Assembly (NCBI GenBank): GCA_018882825.1
Contig: VERC01000166.1
Span: 1 to 5,744 of the forward strand
From: Acidimicrobiia bacterium
Lineage (GTDB): Bacteria > Actinomycetota > Acidimicrobiia > Acidimicrobiales > Acidimicrobilacustridaceae
Length of the DNA: 5,744 bases
Direction: 5' to 3'
The notes beneath the pieces are model-generated. The model saw nothing but the letters and a program-made list of their open reading frames with translations, searched no databases and was not told where the DNA came from. Of the stretch, positions 5,627 through 5,744 are shown one piece after another (the first letter of the stretch is position 1; the number at the start of each line of letters is the position of its first letter). The translations under genes and the position numbers were made by a program.

Positions 5627-5744
5627 GTGCCGATGCCGATGCCGATGCGCGCTACCGACTCGAGGACCTCGCCGATCTCTCGGGTCTGTCGGTGGCCGAA
5701 CTGCGCGACTTCTGGCGGGCGCTCGGATTCCCTGATCCACGTCC
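5623..5744 (+). CDS. Partial gene, N-terminus like an actinobacterial adenylate cyclase regulatory domain
   Basis: GTG 5623 overlaps the preceding TGA as GTGA and opens a frame that stays open to the right edge (40 full codons). It begins with an Ala-Asp repeat (three GCCGAT units), followed by YRLEDLADLSGLSVAELRDF and WRALGFPDPR. Small helical domains with this wording and a WRALGFP end are what I recall at the N-terminus of class III adenylate/guanylate cyclases in actinobacteria, where they act as a regulatory part before the cyclase domain. A MerR-like helix-turn-helix regulator is the main alternative, since the segment has the length and pattern of its first two helices. No catalytic residues are in the window, so the call rests on this short stretch only. 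The overlap suggests translational coupling with the unknown toroid-like protein. Confidence 0.55.
   Translation, partial: MSADADADARYRLEDLADLSGLSVAELRDFWRALGFPDPR

Noticed and set aside
1..5744. Defence system, prophage, integron, CRISPR array, tRNA or rRNA
   Set aside because: I saw no repeat-spacer pattern, transposase, integrase, tRNA-like cloverleaf or effector set. The PhoH2 and exonuclease genes are common housekeeping-type families and do not by themselves make a defence module.

Overview
This is a very GC-rich window with dense, mostly third-position-GC coding sequence. GTG starts are frequent, genes overlap by four bases, and there is an F420-biosynthesis guanylyltransferase (CofC/FbiD), a two-domain PIN-PhoH protein and an LmbE-type deacetylase. 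Together these point to an actinobacterium. The style of the proteins (the deacetylase opening, and the downstream partial gene ending in WRALGFPDP) makes me lean towards the Acidimicrobiia, but that is recognition by eye and not proven.

Layout: positions 1-3799 hold a leftward set of co-directional genes. In transcription order these are cofC/fbiD (3799-3221), an LmbE/PIG-L deacetylase (3224-2451), a possible 27-residue small ORF (2397-2314), a PhoH2-type PIN-ATPase (2317-1013), a DEDDh 3'-5' exonuclease of the DnaQ fold (976-371), and the N-terminal part of an unrecognised protein leaving the window (274 to <1). Spacing is tight: a GTGA overlap between cofC and the deacetylase, a GTGA overlap between the small ORF and phoH2, and 36 bases between phoH2 and the exonuclease. 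They may form one or two transcripts. The largest gaps are 2398-2450 (upstream of the small ORF) and 275-370.

Positions 3800-3922 are a divergent intergenic region. It holds an imperfect inverted-repeat element resembling the REP-like elements common between actinobacterial genes. Both flanking genes lack a Shine-Dalgarno sequence and carry a TANNNT hexamer 6-7 bases before the start codon, the arrangement expected of leaderless transcripts.

Positions 3923-5744 run rightward. First comes a 567-residue protein of unknown function whose architecture suggests an N-terminal beta-sandwich followed by a helical region, as in six-hairpin glycosidase-like proteins. It overlaps by GTGA the start of a second gene, cut by the window edge, whose first residues look like the helical regulatory N-terminus of an actinobacterial class III adenylate cyclase or another MerR-like helical domain.

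Functionally, the leftward set mixes cofactor F420 synthesis, a zinc sugar-amide deacetylase, an RNA-acting PIN-PhoH enzyme and an exonuclease with a likely sliding-clamp-binding tail. No obvious defence island, mobile element, CRISPR array, tRNA or rRNA is visible. The less ordinary points are the small ORF coupled to phoH2, the clamp-binding tail, the REP-like divergent region with two apparent leaderless starts, and the unknown toroid-like protein coupled to the partial regulator.
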